DNA of 64,000 nt from positions 126,001 through 190,000 of the forward strand of contig NMRA01000422.1 in the NCBI GenBank assembly GCA_002633005.1. Reading direction: 5' to 3'. The notes below the pieces were generated by a model, which saw only the letters and a program-made list of their open reading frames with translations, was not told the DNA's origin and did not search any database. The translations under genes were made by a program, and so were the position numbers. How positions within the stretch are numbered: position 1 is the stretch's first letter; the number at the start of each line of letters is the position of its first letter. Shown piece by piece: positions 1-17,499 of this stretch. This DNA is from Phoronis australis. Taxonomy: Eukaryota; Phoronida; Phoronidae.

Positions 1-1130
1 AGAAATGTCTTTACAGCTGTGGATGCAGGGTACGCCACTTTTTGGAAGCGAGGAGGTTGAGATTTAAAATCTTGTTCAAAAGAGCACCAAATTAAAAAAT
101 TGATTATTTCTGAGCTATCGGCAAGCACTGTTTAATTTGTAAAGATGAAGTATGTCCATCTTTAATTTGCCGTGAAGAACTGAATTCAGACTGCAACATT
201 ATCTATCGTTGAAAACGTTCCTTGTTAAAGAACTGGGGATCATTACACGATGATGTGTAAGTTCAAAATTGCGTTACGTTGAACTCTGACGGCAGACATT
301 TTTTGAGAACTAGCGACTAGTCAGCTGCGGTCACCGGGTCATTAGAATAGTGGGTAACGGACATACAAGACACACAACAATTTTATGTGGAATTGTCTTC
401 AATATTTTTATGAAAACACAGAGATTTAACAGAATGTTTGAACAAGGTTTCATTGAAAGTTGATTGCATGGAACAAAAACTGCCAACGTCAAGTCAGCGA
501 TGTTAAATATGAGCATTTAATGCAATGCATCAAAAAGATTAAAATGCAATGCAATGCATAAAAAGGATTAAAGGAGAATGCAACCCGATTTAATTAGTCT
601 TTTTACCGTCTTAATCGGTCTATATCCACATCTCCTCTCATACGGTCGACCTCACCTTGTCGAGAGGTGTCTCGTTAACCTGTGAGGAAGGTGCGAAACG
701 ACGCAGCGAAGTCAGTGGTTCATCTGTAGAGTGAATGCCTCTATATTGCGGTGCATCGTTCCTGCTTGTCCGAACGAACTATGAAGCTGCGAAGAAAGCA
801 GGTATATCGTTTTTTAGACTTCCTCGAGAGCCCGAAATGCTTAGGAAGTGGCTCGCTGCAGTGAAGAATGAAAAGTGCGCTGTTAGTAGCAAGTATGAGG
901 CCGTGATAAAACCCTGTGTCTGCATTTCAACGACAGTAATCTCTGACGAATTCCGACTTTCCAAATAACTATCCATACGTTCCGTTGCCTGTGCATGTTC
1001 ACGGCGCCTCTCTAGTATTTCTTGATCAGTGTATTCCGGTTTGAAGTGATGTCATGTGAAACCTAACGATCCGACTCGTGAAGTCTTCGTCGGGGATGAG
1101 CTCTCGACTAAGTCGGGATTGGCGCCGGGC
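1..1130. repeat. Upstream copy of a ~1.13 kb duplicated segment
   Basis: This stretch aligns almost base for base with 2164-3288. The copies differ by scattered substitutions and small indels, including a 4-base GAAC tandem insertion near 776. It starts at the window edge, so the repeat unit may extend further left. Homology stops at about 1130, 115 bases before a 105-N gap. It contains a disrupted THAP-domain frame near 735-985. Whether this is a true tandem duplication, an allelic copy or a dispersed element cannot be settled here. Confidence 0.9.
735..985 (+). pseudogene. THAP zinc-finger domain fragment, frameshifted (copy 1)
   Basis: The frame contains GISFFRLPREPEMLRKWL, a good match to the core of the THAP DNA-binding domain (a C2CH zinc finger also found at the N terminus of P-element-type transposases). 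The expected cysteine pair (CIVPAC) lies in another frame, because the 4-base GAAC duplication near 776 shifts the frame. A second shift separates the core from the expected final Cys-His-Phe region, which appears only in another frame. No downstream partner exon was recognised. I read it as a decayed THAP gene or transposon relic. Confidence 0.6.
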
Positions 1131-1245
1131 AGGGCTTCATCTAGGATTTCCAACATAGGGTGTCCAAAATGGGGTTCCCAATATTCCAGGGCGTCCATGA
1201 TTCCAACGCGGCATTACCCCCCCTCCCCACCCCATTCACCAGTAA

Positions 1246-1350
1246 NNNNNNNNNNNNNNNNNNNNNNNNNNNNNNNNNNNNNNNNNNNNNNNNNNNNNNN
1301 NNNNNNNNNNNNNNNNNNNNNNNNNNNNNNNNNNNNNNNNNNNNNNNNNN
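1246..1350. other. Assembly gap (105 N)
   Basis: This is a run of 105 undetermined bases. Unlike the other short gaps in the window, the sequence right after it does not restart an earlier stretch. Related sequence resumes only at 2164. Confidence 1.
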
Positions 1351-1404
1351 CGTCTCCTTTTTCTGCCGCAGTGTGCCAGGCAATGCAATGAGCCCTGATA
1401 CGCT

Positions 1405-1528
1405 GTAAAATGTAACAATTTCGTAAAATGTAACAACTGTTACATTTTACGTCATTGTTACATTTTACGTAGTTGTTACATTTCACATTGAACGCACATG
1501 CGAGAAATGTACCATTGTTACATTTTAC
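1405..1528 (+). repeat. TGTTACATTTTAC inverted-repeat element, copy A
   Basis: The 13-15 base motif GTAAAATGTAACAA and its reverse complement recur several times in about 124 bases, so the element begins with GTAAAATGTAACAA and ends with TTGTTACATTTTAC. A related copy in the opposite orientation lies at 5542-5718. The termini and repeated inner motifs suggest a small foldback or MITE-like element. No open frame is present. Confidence 0.75.
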
Positions 1529-2163
1529 GAAACCCACGTCATATTGCAAAGAAAATGACAAAAATCACGAACAAGTGGTATCTGACACGGCCGGGAGGTA
1601 CTGGAGTATTTTTAGACGAGGAGTGGCGCCCAAAAAATTTGAATACCTACTCATTTAGAGAGTGGGCTCGTACAAAAAGTGACCTATTGAGTAATTTGAG
1701 TAAAACCTCACATTTTCGCACACTTCAGTTCCCGAAATTCAGGAGAGTGTCTTCTAGATGTAGTTTTGTTGAAAATGTCAGCATTTTGGAGAGTATTTTT
1801 TCTGTGAAAAAACACTTCTTTGGCAGCACTTTTCGTATACATCCTCTATAGGAATGTCCTCCGGGCTGTCACGACATGAATTTGGCTATGTATTATCATT
1901 TTTATTAGTATTACATTAATATCACTACTGTCACTACTATTACTCGTTATCGTTTTCATTATCCTTCTTCTTATTATTACTATTTTTAAATTTATTTAAC
2001 GAGGGCACAAATAGCAAAGTGCTAATACATCATGGACTTCAAAGATTTTAAAATCAAATCATTTATTGTTCAGTGTTGTCATCGGGCTTTCCATAGTGGA
2101 CAGCGAGTGCTGTTTCAAAAGGATTTTAAAGGGGCTCCTAAGATCAGCTTTAACGATATTGTG

Positions 2164-3288
2164 AGAAACCTCTTTACAGCTGTGGATGCAGGGTACACCA
2201 CTTTTTGGAAGCGAGGAGGTTGAGATTTAAAATCTTGTTCAAAAGAGCACCAAATTAAAAAATTGATTATTTCTGACCTATCGGCAAGCACTGTTTAATT
2301 TGTAAATATGAAGTATGTCCATCTTTAATTTGCCGTGAAGAACTGAATTCAGACTGCAACATTATCTATCGTTGAAAACGTTCCTTGTTAAAGAACTGTG
2401 GATCGTTACACGATGATGTGTAAGTTCAAAATTGCGTTACGTTGAACTCTGACGGCAGACATTTTTTGAGAACTAGCGACTAGTCAGCTGCGATCACCGG
2501 GTCATTAGAATAGTGGGTAACGGACATACAAGACACACAACAATTTTATGTGGAATTGTCTTCAATATTTTTATGAAAACACAGAGATTTAACAGAATGT
2601 TTGAACAAGGTTTCATTGAAAGTTGATTGCATGGAACAAAAGCTGCCAACGTCAAGTCAGCGATGTTAAATATGAGCATTTAATGCAATGCATCAAAAAG
2701 ATTAAAATGCAACGCAATGCATAAAAAGGATTAAAGGAGAATGCAACCCGATTTAATTAGTCTTTTTACCGTCTTAATCGGTCTATATCTACATCTCTCA
2801 TATGGTCGACCTCACCTTGTCGAGAGGTGTCTCGTTAACCTGTGAGGAAGGTGCGAAACGACGCAGCGAAGTCAGTGGTTCATCTGTAGAGTGAATGCCT
2901 CTATATTGCGGTGCATCGTTCCCGCTTGTCCGAACTATGAAGCTGCGAAGAAAGCAGGTATATCGTTTTTTAGACTTCCTCGAGAGCCCGAAATGCTTAG
3001 GAAGTGGCTCGCTGCTGTAAAGAATGAAAAGTGCGCTGTTAGTAGCAAGTATGAGGTCGTGATAAAACCCTGTGTCTGCATTTCAACGACAGTAATTTCT
3101 CTGACGAATTCCGGCTTACCAAAGAACTATCCATACGTTCCGTTGCCTGTGCATGTTCACGGCGCCTCTCTAGTATTTCTTGATCAGTGTATTCCGGTTT
3201 GAAGTGATGGCATGTGAAACCTAAGGATCCGACTCGTGAAGTCTTCGTCGGGGATGAGCTCTCGACTAAGTTGGGATTGGCGCCGGGC
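2164..3288. repeat. Downstream copy of the ~1.13 kb duplicated segment
   Basis: Second copy of the segment at 1-1130, in the same orientation. It lacks the GAAC insertion, so its THAP-domain frame is longer. Homology ends at about 3288, after which the two copies diverge completely. Confidence 0.9.
2891..3202 (+). pseudogene. THAP domain frame, partial and probably frameshifted (copy 2)
   Basis: The 103-codon frame opens with MNASILRCIVPACPNYEAAK and continues with GISFFRLPREPEMLRKWL. The CxxxxC pair, the FxxLP stretch and the conserved tryptophan all fit a THAP domain starting right at its methionine. The last zinc ligands (Cys-xx-His-Phe) are not in this frame: a CLHFNDSN segment appears about 35 codons later in another frame, consistent with a small indel. 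The residues after the shift are unrecognisable. It could be the first exon of a real THAP gene, but no donor or following exon was found. Confidence 0.6.
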
Positions 3289-5541
3289 GAGTTGCCTTGT
3301 AGACATTTATTATTCTGCGTTCTGTTTCAAAATGAATTATCATTCTCACCTTAACCAATGCTTATATAAAACTGAAACAAAGTCTGTCTCATTAGATACA
3401 ATTGGTAATTCCTTTGGATTATTTGTGAGTGCAAATTTTTTGAGAAGCCAGCAATGAACGAACCATTGCGACGGCCACCAGCTTTAGAAGCAATAAAGGT
3501 AATTGACCGCCGGGCACCGAGGCCGTGTGAGCGCATGCTAATTCAGTGTTTGCTGACATAAAGCTGTTATAACTCGATTTTATATGTTATGGTCACATGT
3601 TAGGGGAATCTTTATTTAGAAATACAAATACATTATTCAAATCATCGTTACTGTACAGCCTTTGCCCTGATGGCTGTGAAAGGGGAACCTGACTTCGTGA
3701 CCCCCAACAAGTAAGTAGATTTTCAGTTTCGTGGCTTACTCACCTAAATAATTACTTGTACATTTCTTTGCCTGACTATTATAGTCTTTTCGTGACTGGA
3801 GGTTTAGAGGTTTAGTTTCCAACTTAAGCTAGTTTATGTTGGTGACGTCCAGTCCCAGCAGCCGCGACGGGCCTAATCGGGTTCCGAGCCACTGGTGAGT
3901 AACAAGCATATTGTGTGTTTAGAACTGAAAAAATCGCAAGTCTAAAAGTACAACACCCAGCTATGTTCCCCATCTGTATTTCACAGAAGAATGATTCAAA
4001 TTCATCACCAAATAGACCAAATATCCCGCGATCCACCATGGTAAATTGGTCTCCTAGTACCCGCGAACTCTGTAGGCTACGGTATGTTCAAATACCTAAA
4101 AATCCATAACAGTTAAATAAAACAACACGTATGTTCAAGAACTCTATGTATTTGTAAGGGATTTACATCGAATTTTGATGATTTATTGGTGTAAAACGAT
4201 GAATTCAAGCGATAAGTTGACACCAGTAAGCGTGTTGTGAACGGCTGAACAGACTGCGTTCAAACCGATACGTCATTGGTTAATTTCAACACCTCCGTCT
4301 GCCGTTAGGTGTCACGTAAAACAACAGAACTTGCTGTTATTGAGTGGAAATACTCGTTCTAAATTGATACAAAATAGGTTGTTTTGGGGTGGAATTCTCC
4401 TTTAATATACCTAATTCCATTATCTGCGGGCTGCAACACAAAAATGGCGCCTCATGAGACACATGACTTCACGTCCATTAGTAATAGAATGTCCAATCTT
4501 ATGTACTTCGAATTAACGACCATTGGCCAAATAGCAATTTTAATTCATATTTTATCTTAAAAGGTAATAGAAAGAGAAATTGCATGTTTTTATAGTCCGA
4601 AAGCCTGACAGTCAGCTTTTTGGACCATTGCCCCTTTAAACTATAGATCTAGACCAGGTTTGAGCAAAGTGACCATGTCCCTTCAGAGTGCTAGGAATCC
4701 CACTTTTACGTATACACGTCACGGTTTGACCTGTTGTTACCACCACGATTTCAGGCAGGCTTAACATAATTGGAACAATATTTCTTTCGTCAATATGCTG
4801 CCACTTTTTTAACTAATGGCTCACCCTTCCCAAAGGCGATATTTTGCTGTAGCTTTGGCGAAATCTGTCAACCTCACTGGCGGCAAATAAATGCGTGCTT
4901 TTATTTCCTCCCACCTCAATGTCTTTAAGAAACTGTCATTCATAACTAAGGTGGTAGACAGCACCCGTCGGCATCAGAAACTTGGTTTTTCTCCTTTTGT
5001 GTGAAGCAGGGCAATTACTGTATTAGCAATGACTCCAAGGCAAAAATAAACTGGCCGAAATAAACCAAACTATCGTGGACTAAAACTAGTGTTTTTTCTA
5101 TCAAATTAGCTTCCAAAATTGAATTCTCCACGAAAAATTTTGTTATTGTCGTTCGAACCGGAAGAAATATGATAAATATTAGCAAAATACGATATTGTTA
5201 TTCTTACAGAGAAGTGTGTTTACTGTAATGTCCGATAAAAATTGGTTTATGAGCGTCAACAAAAGAATGCAAGAACGCTTTAACGATAAAAAAACTTGTT
5301 ACCTGATCCTGGAAACTCCTTTCGTGTGGAGTAATGTTGAAACTGTAAGCTGTACATTTTTTACTATACCATTAAACTACTCATGTTCAAAAAACCAGGA
5401 AAGTACACATAAGGACACATCTATAAAGTCGACCTGGCACATTTGATAGAATTTCATTCACTCAATCCGAGAAAGAAGGTGTTAAGTGTGTGAACGGTTT
5501 TCCTCGGTGTGACAAATACTTTGCAAACTCATGTCACTTTC
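3289..5541. other. Non-coding stretch, weak exon candidates only
   Basis: No gene was recognised. Three short splice-bounded segments are visible: an ATG segment ending in AA before gtaagt near 3711, a segment at about 3852-3893 before gtgagt, and an open segment at about 3988-4081 before gtatgt. Joining them in order meets stop codons, so no model is proposed. Confidence 0.5.
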
Positions 5542-5718
5542 GTAAAATGTAACAATGGTACATTTCTGCATGCACATTCCATGTAAATTGTAACAATTAC
5601 ATAAAATGTAATGACTTGTAACAACTTGTTACATTTTAGGAGAGGCCTAGCAGTTTAAAATGTGACAATGACATAAAATGTAACAGTTGTTACATTTCCC
5701 GAAATTGTTACATTTTAC
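5542..5718 (-). repeat. TGTTACATTTTAC inverted-repeat element, copy B
   Basis: Reverse-oriented relative of the element at 1405-1528. It carries the same terminal GTAAAATGTAACAA and TTGTTACATTTTAC ends and the same flanking CTGATAC-like sequence outside the inner end. It also has about 50 extra internal bases with further motif copies. Confidence 0.75.
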
Positions 5719-7767
5719 CATGTATCAGAGCCCCTCTGCTCTGGCTTTATGATTATGGTCTAGGGGGTGCAATACTCCTCTTTGGTTTCCACACCAATCT
5801 CATCTCATGCACTTTAAATAGGTGGCAGACTGGTACAGGTGTAGGTCAAATCTACTAACCAATTCGAGAGGTTTTCACCTCATCAAAAACACATTTTACT
5901 GACCTCTTAAAAATGTCACTTACAAAAAACACTTTCTTCAGCCAGGCTATACATATGAAGCATGTCTCTTGGAATTAAGGTGAATTTGACTAAGAATTCT
6001 AATTCTACTTTTTTGATCGCCTTCAACTTTTTCATCACCCATGATTACCACAGAGTATTTCAGCTGACATCGCACGATTTAGGCAATGGCAAACGTGAGA
6101 CTGAGCGAAGTGTGTGATCGCGTTTTCATGGATATGTTCAAGTTATGTGGACTAAATTGTCTCCAGAGTTATGATATGTGTTAATTATAACTCAGTGTGT
6201 ACGTTAGACACTAGTAACATCTCAACTGGCCACAGTAGAGACAGTAACTATCCTGGTGTCTGTTATTTTTCAACAACAATTCAAGCAAATACCTACCTGT
6301 TTGGTTTAACTGCTGTTTATCTCTGATACACCTCTATTATATAGCAATACAATGATGACCAGCTGGCTATACACTACTAGGTATCTTTCAAGTTGACTTC
6401 AAGGATGTTAATACTGTTCTTTTATCTTTTATCTTTTGGAGAAAACAACCGTTGTAATCTCTATAGAAAATGTCCCTGATAAAGTCGTAAGGATTACGGA
6501 GTACATCCTCAAGAATGGGGTAGTAGGTTGAATTCATCTCTTTACACAGGACCACTCACATCTCTCAATTCTGTGCTGGTGTTAGTGTCGTCAGTAGTTG
6601 AAAAACATGTCAGTTGAATGCCAATTTAAAATTTTTTTAATTACAACAAACTTCATAAAAATTAAGGTGAAAACAACGTTTTAAGTATGCAAACATGCAT
6701 CCTAAATGATACAGCGACCTCAATTCGCCAACTAGTCATGAGTGAGTTGTTGCTATGGTAAATATATTACTACGCCAAACAGAAATCTTCAACCTATGGG
6801 TCATTTTTTGCTGTTTGTCTATTAATTTGTCATATGATGTTAAATTTGTTCTGTGTGTTGCTTAATTTATAATAAATTATTGCTGCTATTTTAAATGGAA
6901 TAAACACACACTTTATGAGTTTAAATATCTTCGCAATTCGGCAACAAAATATAAAGATGCTGCCGCTTAACCCTCTGAAGGGTTATGTAAGTGCGCATTT
7001 AAAAATAAAAATAGTTCACGTGATATGTAGGATAAATATGTTGCACAATGCATATGATATAACAAAGATGTATTCTTCAAGGTAATTTTTACTAGGAAAT
7101 TTTTCCGCATTGGGACATGACTTTGCTAAGATTCTGAATTCCACCAAATTTTGCTGGATTAATATAAAAAAATTATTCAAGACCTACTTGGGTTTGTTGA
7201 TTCAATTATGATTCCAATCGTTACTGGTACAAAAAAAAACCCACAGGTGATTGCGTGTTATACTGCACTGACTATGTAGTGTCGGTGTCTGCCTATAAGT
7301 TATTGGGCATTATAACTTCCAAGTATTTATGAATCCTTTGGGGACTTGAGCATTTTGTGGAATTAATCCTTTCTATTTTTTCTGTGAGATATTTCGTGGA
7401 TTTCAAATTTCGTGAGGATGGCGCTTACTGTCTTCACTGAAGTATCACTTTAAACTAAATTATGATTTAGACCACACACTGCTATAAAATTGGTCTTGGC
7501 TTGTTCTTCACGCGGATGAGAAGGGATTTTTGTTCTTGCAAGGCGTTGACAGTTCATTATTCCCTTAGACCATTTGTGTTGAAATGCATAACGCTTTCAT
7601 CAAGGGTACGATACAGACTGCCGAATAGTGTACAAGTAGCACAGTCGAGCACATGCAGACGAACGACAGGTACTAAGAACAATATGTGTGCCGAGTCAGC
7701 TTGCTGAGTATGTCATAATTAACCACCATAAATAAGGATCTGTCAGTTTCTTTCAAGCTTAGAAATC
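5719..7767. other. Intergenic sequence and probable TMEM19 5' region
   Basis: Only short frames are present and none is recognisable. The last few hundred bases probably contain the TMEM19 promoter and 5' untranslated exon, because the presumed start codon sits at 7768. No TATA box or other core element could be assigned with confidence. Confidence 0.5.
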
Positions 7768-13829
<6,062 letters not shown>

Positions 13830-13898
13830 CATGTTGATAAACCCTGAACAGAATCTCCTTGTGCCACTGTTTCATGATTCAAGTTATGTTGGGATCCT

Positions 13899-14155
13899 TA
13901 CAGTACAAGCAAAAAGTAACATTCAGATATTGCTCGTAATGACAGCCGAGTGGAAGTGGAGTTCATGGTCAGAGTAGTGTCCCCTGATGACTGACTATGA
14001 AATTGAATTAACTGGAAAGTTAGTAAGATGGCTAAGCCATTCTGTAATTAGAATTTTGCCACTCTAATAGGTTGTACCAGTATTTTTGCTTTTAACAGAA
14101 TAAGACGTCATGACAGGAAATGGTATTTTGCCTGATTACTTTTGTCTTGTACTGC
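13899..14155 (+). mobile_element. MITE-like element, family member 1
   Basis: About 257 bases. The left end TACAGTACAAG..AAAAGTAA is inverted relative to the right end TTACTTTTGTCTTGTACTG. The inner sequence, including CTGTAATTAGAATTTTGCCA, is shared with 57457-57716. It lies 70 bases after the TMEM19 stop, so it may be part of the 3' UTR. Confidence 0.75.
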
Positions 14156-15232
14156 ACATAAAATACTGGACTAAGAATGAGTTATACGCAATCATTTTGT
14201 TTGAGGAAATGCTTTCTAACTTTACTATTTTGTAACCACACACTGCTTCTTCTATGTACTGTAAAATCTCACCAATTTGGGACACAACATGGCAGACCAG
14301 TGAAATTTTATTTTTCGTTAAGGGTATTTACCATCAAATCAATACTTCACTATTTTCAAGTTTCATACTTTAGCTATCACCAAGCAATGTTTTTTAAATA
14401 CTGATCACTCATAACAATGTTAGCGACATTTAAAAAACGGACCATTTTGGCAACTTTTTTGTCTGAAATTGGTGAAGTTTCACCATAAACAGAGTGGTTA
14501 TTATCTTTTCGGCTTTTTATTATTACATAATGTAAGTTGAGAGTCGGAGTGTCGGAGCACATTGTCTAGGCTTCAAGCCATGTGGAGATATTATCAGGAC
14601 ACTCACATTGAAATTACCATCTTTGAACCAGACTTAAATCATGTTTGCTCAGGATTGAATAACAGCAGTGCATAGTTTACACCACTAACTTTCCACATTA
14701 AAATCTTCTAAAATTCACTTGAGTATTATATGTTGCTTGAAGTTATGAGTGACGTTAGATGTATAAAACTAATGAATTCATCATGGGTCGGTGCTTTACA
14801 GTCGTTCCATTCATCCATATGTCATCATACTTAAGTTTTAGAAGACTATAAGTTTGCTGTAAAATCTTGATTAGCACACCAGCAGTGTATAATTGCTAGT
14901 TCCCTATTGATGTTACGTAAATAACATGTAAATATAGAGTGTTGTTGTATATTGTGATGTGGCTATTGTATTGTGACAGGCATGCAGTGCTTAGGTGACA
15001 TGTAACCAATGGTTTAATCACATGTTGTGAAATGCAGATTTGCCAATTGTCACTAATTCTTATTTCTTTGACTTTTTTGTAATTAAATGTTTTACTTTAA
15101 TTACAGTCTGTTTTGTTTGATTACCTTTTGTGTAAATTTGAATAGGCCATTAACCTATTCCATTCTGAGTTGCATCCAATTTAAAAACCTTGACATTGTT
15201 GACCTAATGTACTCTCATGATGGTCTGCATAA
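14156..15232. other. TMEM19 3' UTR or intergenic sequence
   Basis: No gene or RNA gene recognised. An ATTAAA near 15082 could be a weak polyadenylation signal, but nothing confirms it. Confidence 0.4.
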
Positions 15233-15458
15233 AGCATTTTCCTCTTTTAAGAGGATTTCCTCTTTTTTCGTTTCGATTTCCTTTCAGTTCCCCCTTTTTT
15301 CCTTTTTTATCATTATTTTGACTTTATTCATGCAAAAAAAAGGTTTATTACAGTTCAATTTTACATCACAAAAAATATTTCTATCACACAAGCTTTTTTG
15401 TGGCAGGATACATCACCTGGAAATGTTCCTCTTGTTTGTCTGGTCATTCCAAGCCCTG
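15233..15458. mobile_element. hAT-like MITE remnant, copy A
   Basis: Shares an ordered series of blocks with 40962-41178: TTTAAGAGGATTT, GACTTTATTCATGCAAAAA, a TTTCTATC..ACACAA block and a GGATACATCA-like block. The right end reads AAGCCCTG, the complement of the CAGGGCTT start of the other copy. CAGGG termini are typical of hAT-superfamily non-autonomous elements. Confidence 0.6.
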
Positions 15459-16213
15459 ATATAGTAATTGCTAAAATTTTGCCCCCACAAAAAATTTGTG
15501 TTCGTACGTGGAGAACATTAAACCTGGGCCTCACAACATAAAGTGGCATCTGTCCAAAAACCAGTCTTTGACTTTGGCCATTTAATGTTGTGAAATTGGT
15601 CTTAATTGTTTTCTAGTCAAAATGGGTGTGATTTTTGGACTTGGAAAGAGCTGACACTTACCCAGAAAAACGTCATAAAATTTCAAGCGTGAACTGAAAT
15701 GGGATGAACTTTATCTGAAGAAAGAGCCCGGAAATGACTTCTAAACTTTGTAATAAACAAGGTAAGCCTTTTATGATAACTGGTCTCTATTAAAATGTGA
15801 TTTTTGACAGAAAACACGGGTTTAATGCGGCTTTCAGACTGAAAAAGCACATAAGCCATCAATTTCAGCTAGCTAAGTTTCCAACCTCTCTTTCAAAAAA
15901 AGAACCAGAAACACATTCAAGCAGGGTTTTAAACGTGGTAACTTATATGAGCCATCCGAACTACCAATTGATGATCCACTGCTTGGACGCATGAGTGTGA
16001 TCAGCGAAACAAATACTGACGCAACCAACTATGATTTTGGCTTGGTCTCAAAAGCCGTTTGACGGATGATTAAGATATTTGGCACTAGTTGGGATGCTGG
16101 TCTATTTTCGGACATATTTAAGGGGACCCATTCATGGTTCCCAAGATTTTTTTGGCCTTATTCCCGGTGTCAAATTCGTTTCTATCTCAGTCCCAGTAAG
16201 TCTCCATTCCCAC

Positions 16214-16582
16214 TCATATAATATTTTTGATGAAGTTAAAAAATTTACGTAGAAGTAATCTTTTTGATTCGCACTTTTGGGTATAAATAAACTGTTTACC
16301 CAATAGTAAAATAGTGTTTTTAAAATTTTCCTTTTTATCAAAAAAGCCAAAAATAACATTGTTGCAGGAGAGAGTGCCGACACACTGGGGATTTGCTTTG
16401 TTTAAAATTTCGTTATTAACTTTTGTCCAAAATGAATTTACTTTTTCACATTCCCAAAATAAGTGTTTCAAAGTCTCTTTCGATTGTCCACAACAGGAGC
16501 AAGAGTTGTCATCCGTTACATGTATTATTTTTTTAAATGAGTAAGTAGTCAAAATGCTTGTCAAGAATCGAACTGAAGCCAC
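16214..16582 (-). pseudogene. 3' end of a non-LTR retrotransposon reverse transcriptase ORF
   Basis: The minus-strand frame of 122 codons contains CSCCGQSKETLKHLFWEC then EKVNSFW. This is the Cys-Cys-His-Cys zf-RVT segment found just after the reverse transcriptase domain in LINE-type elements. The tail ILLLGKQFIYTQKCESK also matches the usual LINE C terminus. A stop codon immediately precedes the frame and no RT core is seen upstream, so it is a 5'-truncated or decayed copy. Confidence 0.75.
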
Positions 16583-17498
16583 TTAATTCTTGGGTCTCTT
16601 GTTGTGTTCCCCACTTCTTCAGTTAACTACCGTGACCCCCCTGTTGATCATTAGTTTTTGAAATTTGGTTGACTGTTATTTTGTGCCTTTACAAAACTTA
16701 GAGAGAATTTGCAAAAACTTGATGCAGAAAAGTGAAAGTGCCAATCAGTTAGATTTTGGTGGATTCGCGGACTACCATAAACCCCGGCACCGGGTTGTCG
16801 GTTTTAGTTTTTGATAAGAAGTTTTTTGACCACCTAGCTATGTCCAAACGACTTGGTGAATTCTGCAGAAGACTGACATAAAGCTATGGGGTGGGAATGC
16901 ACTAGCACCAATCAGTTTTACAGTGGAAATGAGGCTGTATGTTGGCCGCTACAGTTTCGACAAAAAATACTTTATTTGGCTTGTCAAATTAGACTAGATA
17001 CTCAGTGCATCATAATGAAATTAACGCCTCGTACTGGCAGGCTGGTGTCAATACAATCTTGGAATTCATTACTTTCTGTTGCTTAGTCATAGGGTTTTCA
17101 CCAAGAATTTATAAATGCTTCGCAGCCACAAATATACCACACTAACAATGAATTTTCTTATTCGTGGTAAGAAATATTTACTTTTAGGTAGTACTCGACC
17201 TGTCTCAGGGGCGGATCCAAGACTTTGAGTTGGGGGGCCAGGGCACAGGAATAAGCAGCATTCCGGCAGATGCGCGCGCCCATCCTAAAATCTGGGGATT
17301 CAGGGGTCTTGAATTCTTGGGTTTGCGGACCTGTTGACTAAAAACAAACGGTAAACGGGGTTTATTCAGGGCCTATGCGTTGTTTATTCGCCCCCCAAGA
17401 CCCCCTGGCTGCGCGCATGTGCTAGTCAGCAATTCGCACCCGAACTCAGAAATGGGATCTGGTACAATTTTAGGGGGGGGGGGCATGGCCCCTTTTTA
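16395..17498. repeat. Left copy of a 1.1 kb segment repeated across the 17499 gap
   Basis: Runs up to a single N and is nearly identical to 17500-18605. It includes part of the LINE fragment and a CAGGGGCGGATCCAAGACTT sequence at about 17215 that resembles the end of a hAT-type element. The restart pattern is the same as at 9619. Confidence 0.9.
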
Positions 17499-17499
17499 N
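17499..17499. other. Assembly gap (1 N) at a repeat restart
   Basis: The left copy ends in CATGGCCCCTTTTTA. The next base restarts the sequence of position 16395. Confidence 1.

Noticed and set aside
1498-1851. 117-codon frame after the first gap
   Set aside because: It begins inside a repeat element and has no domain signature or splice context.
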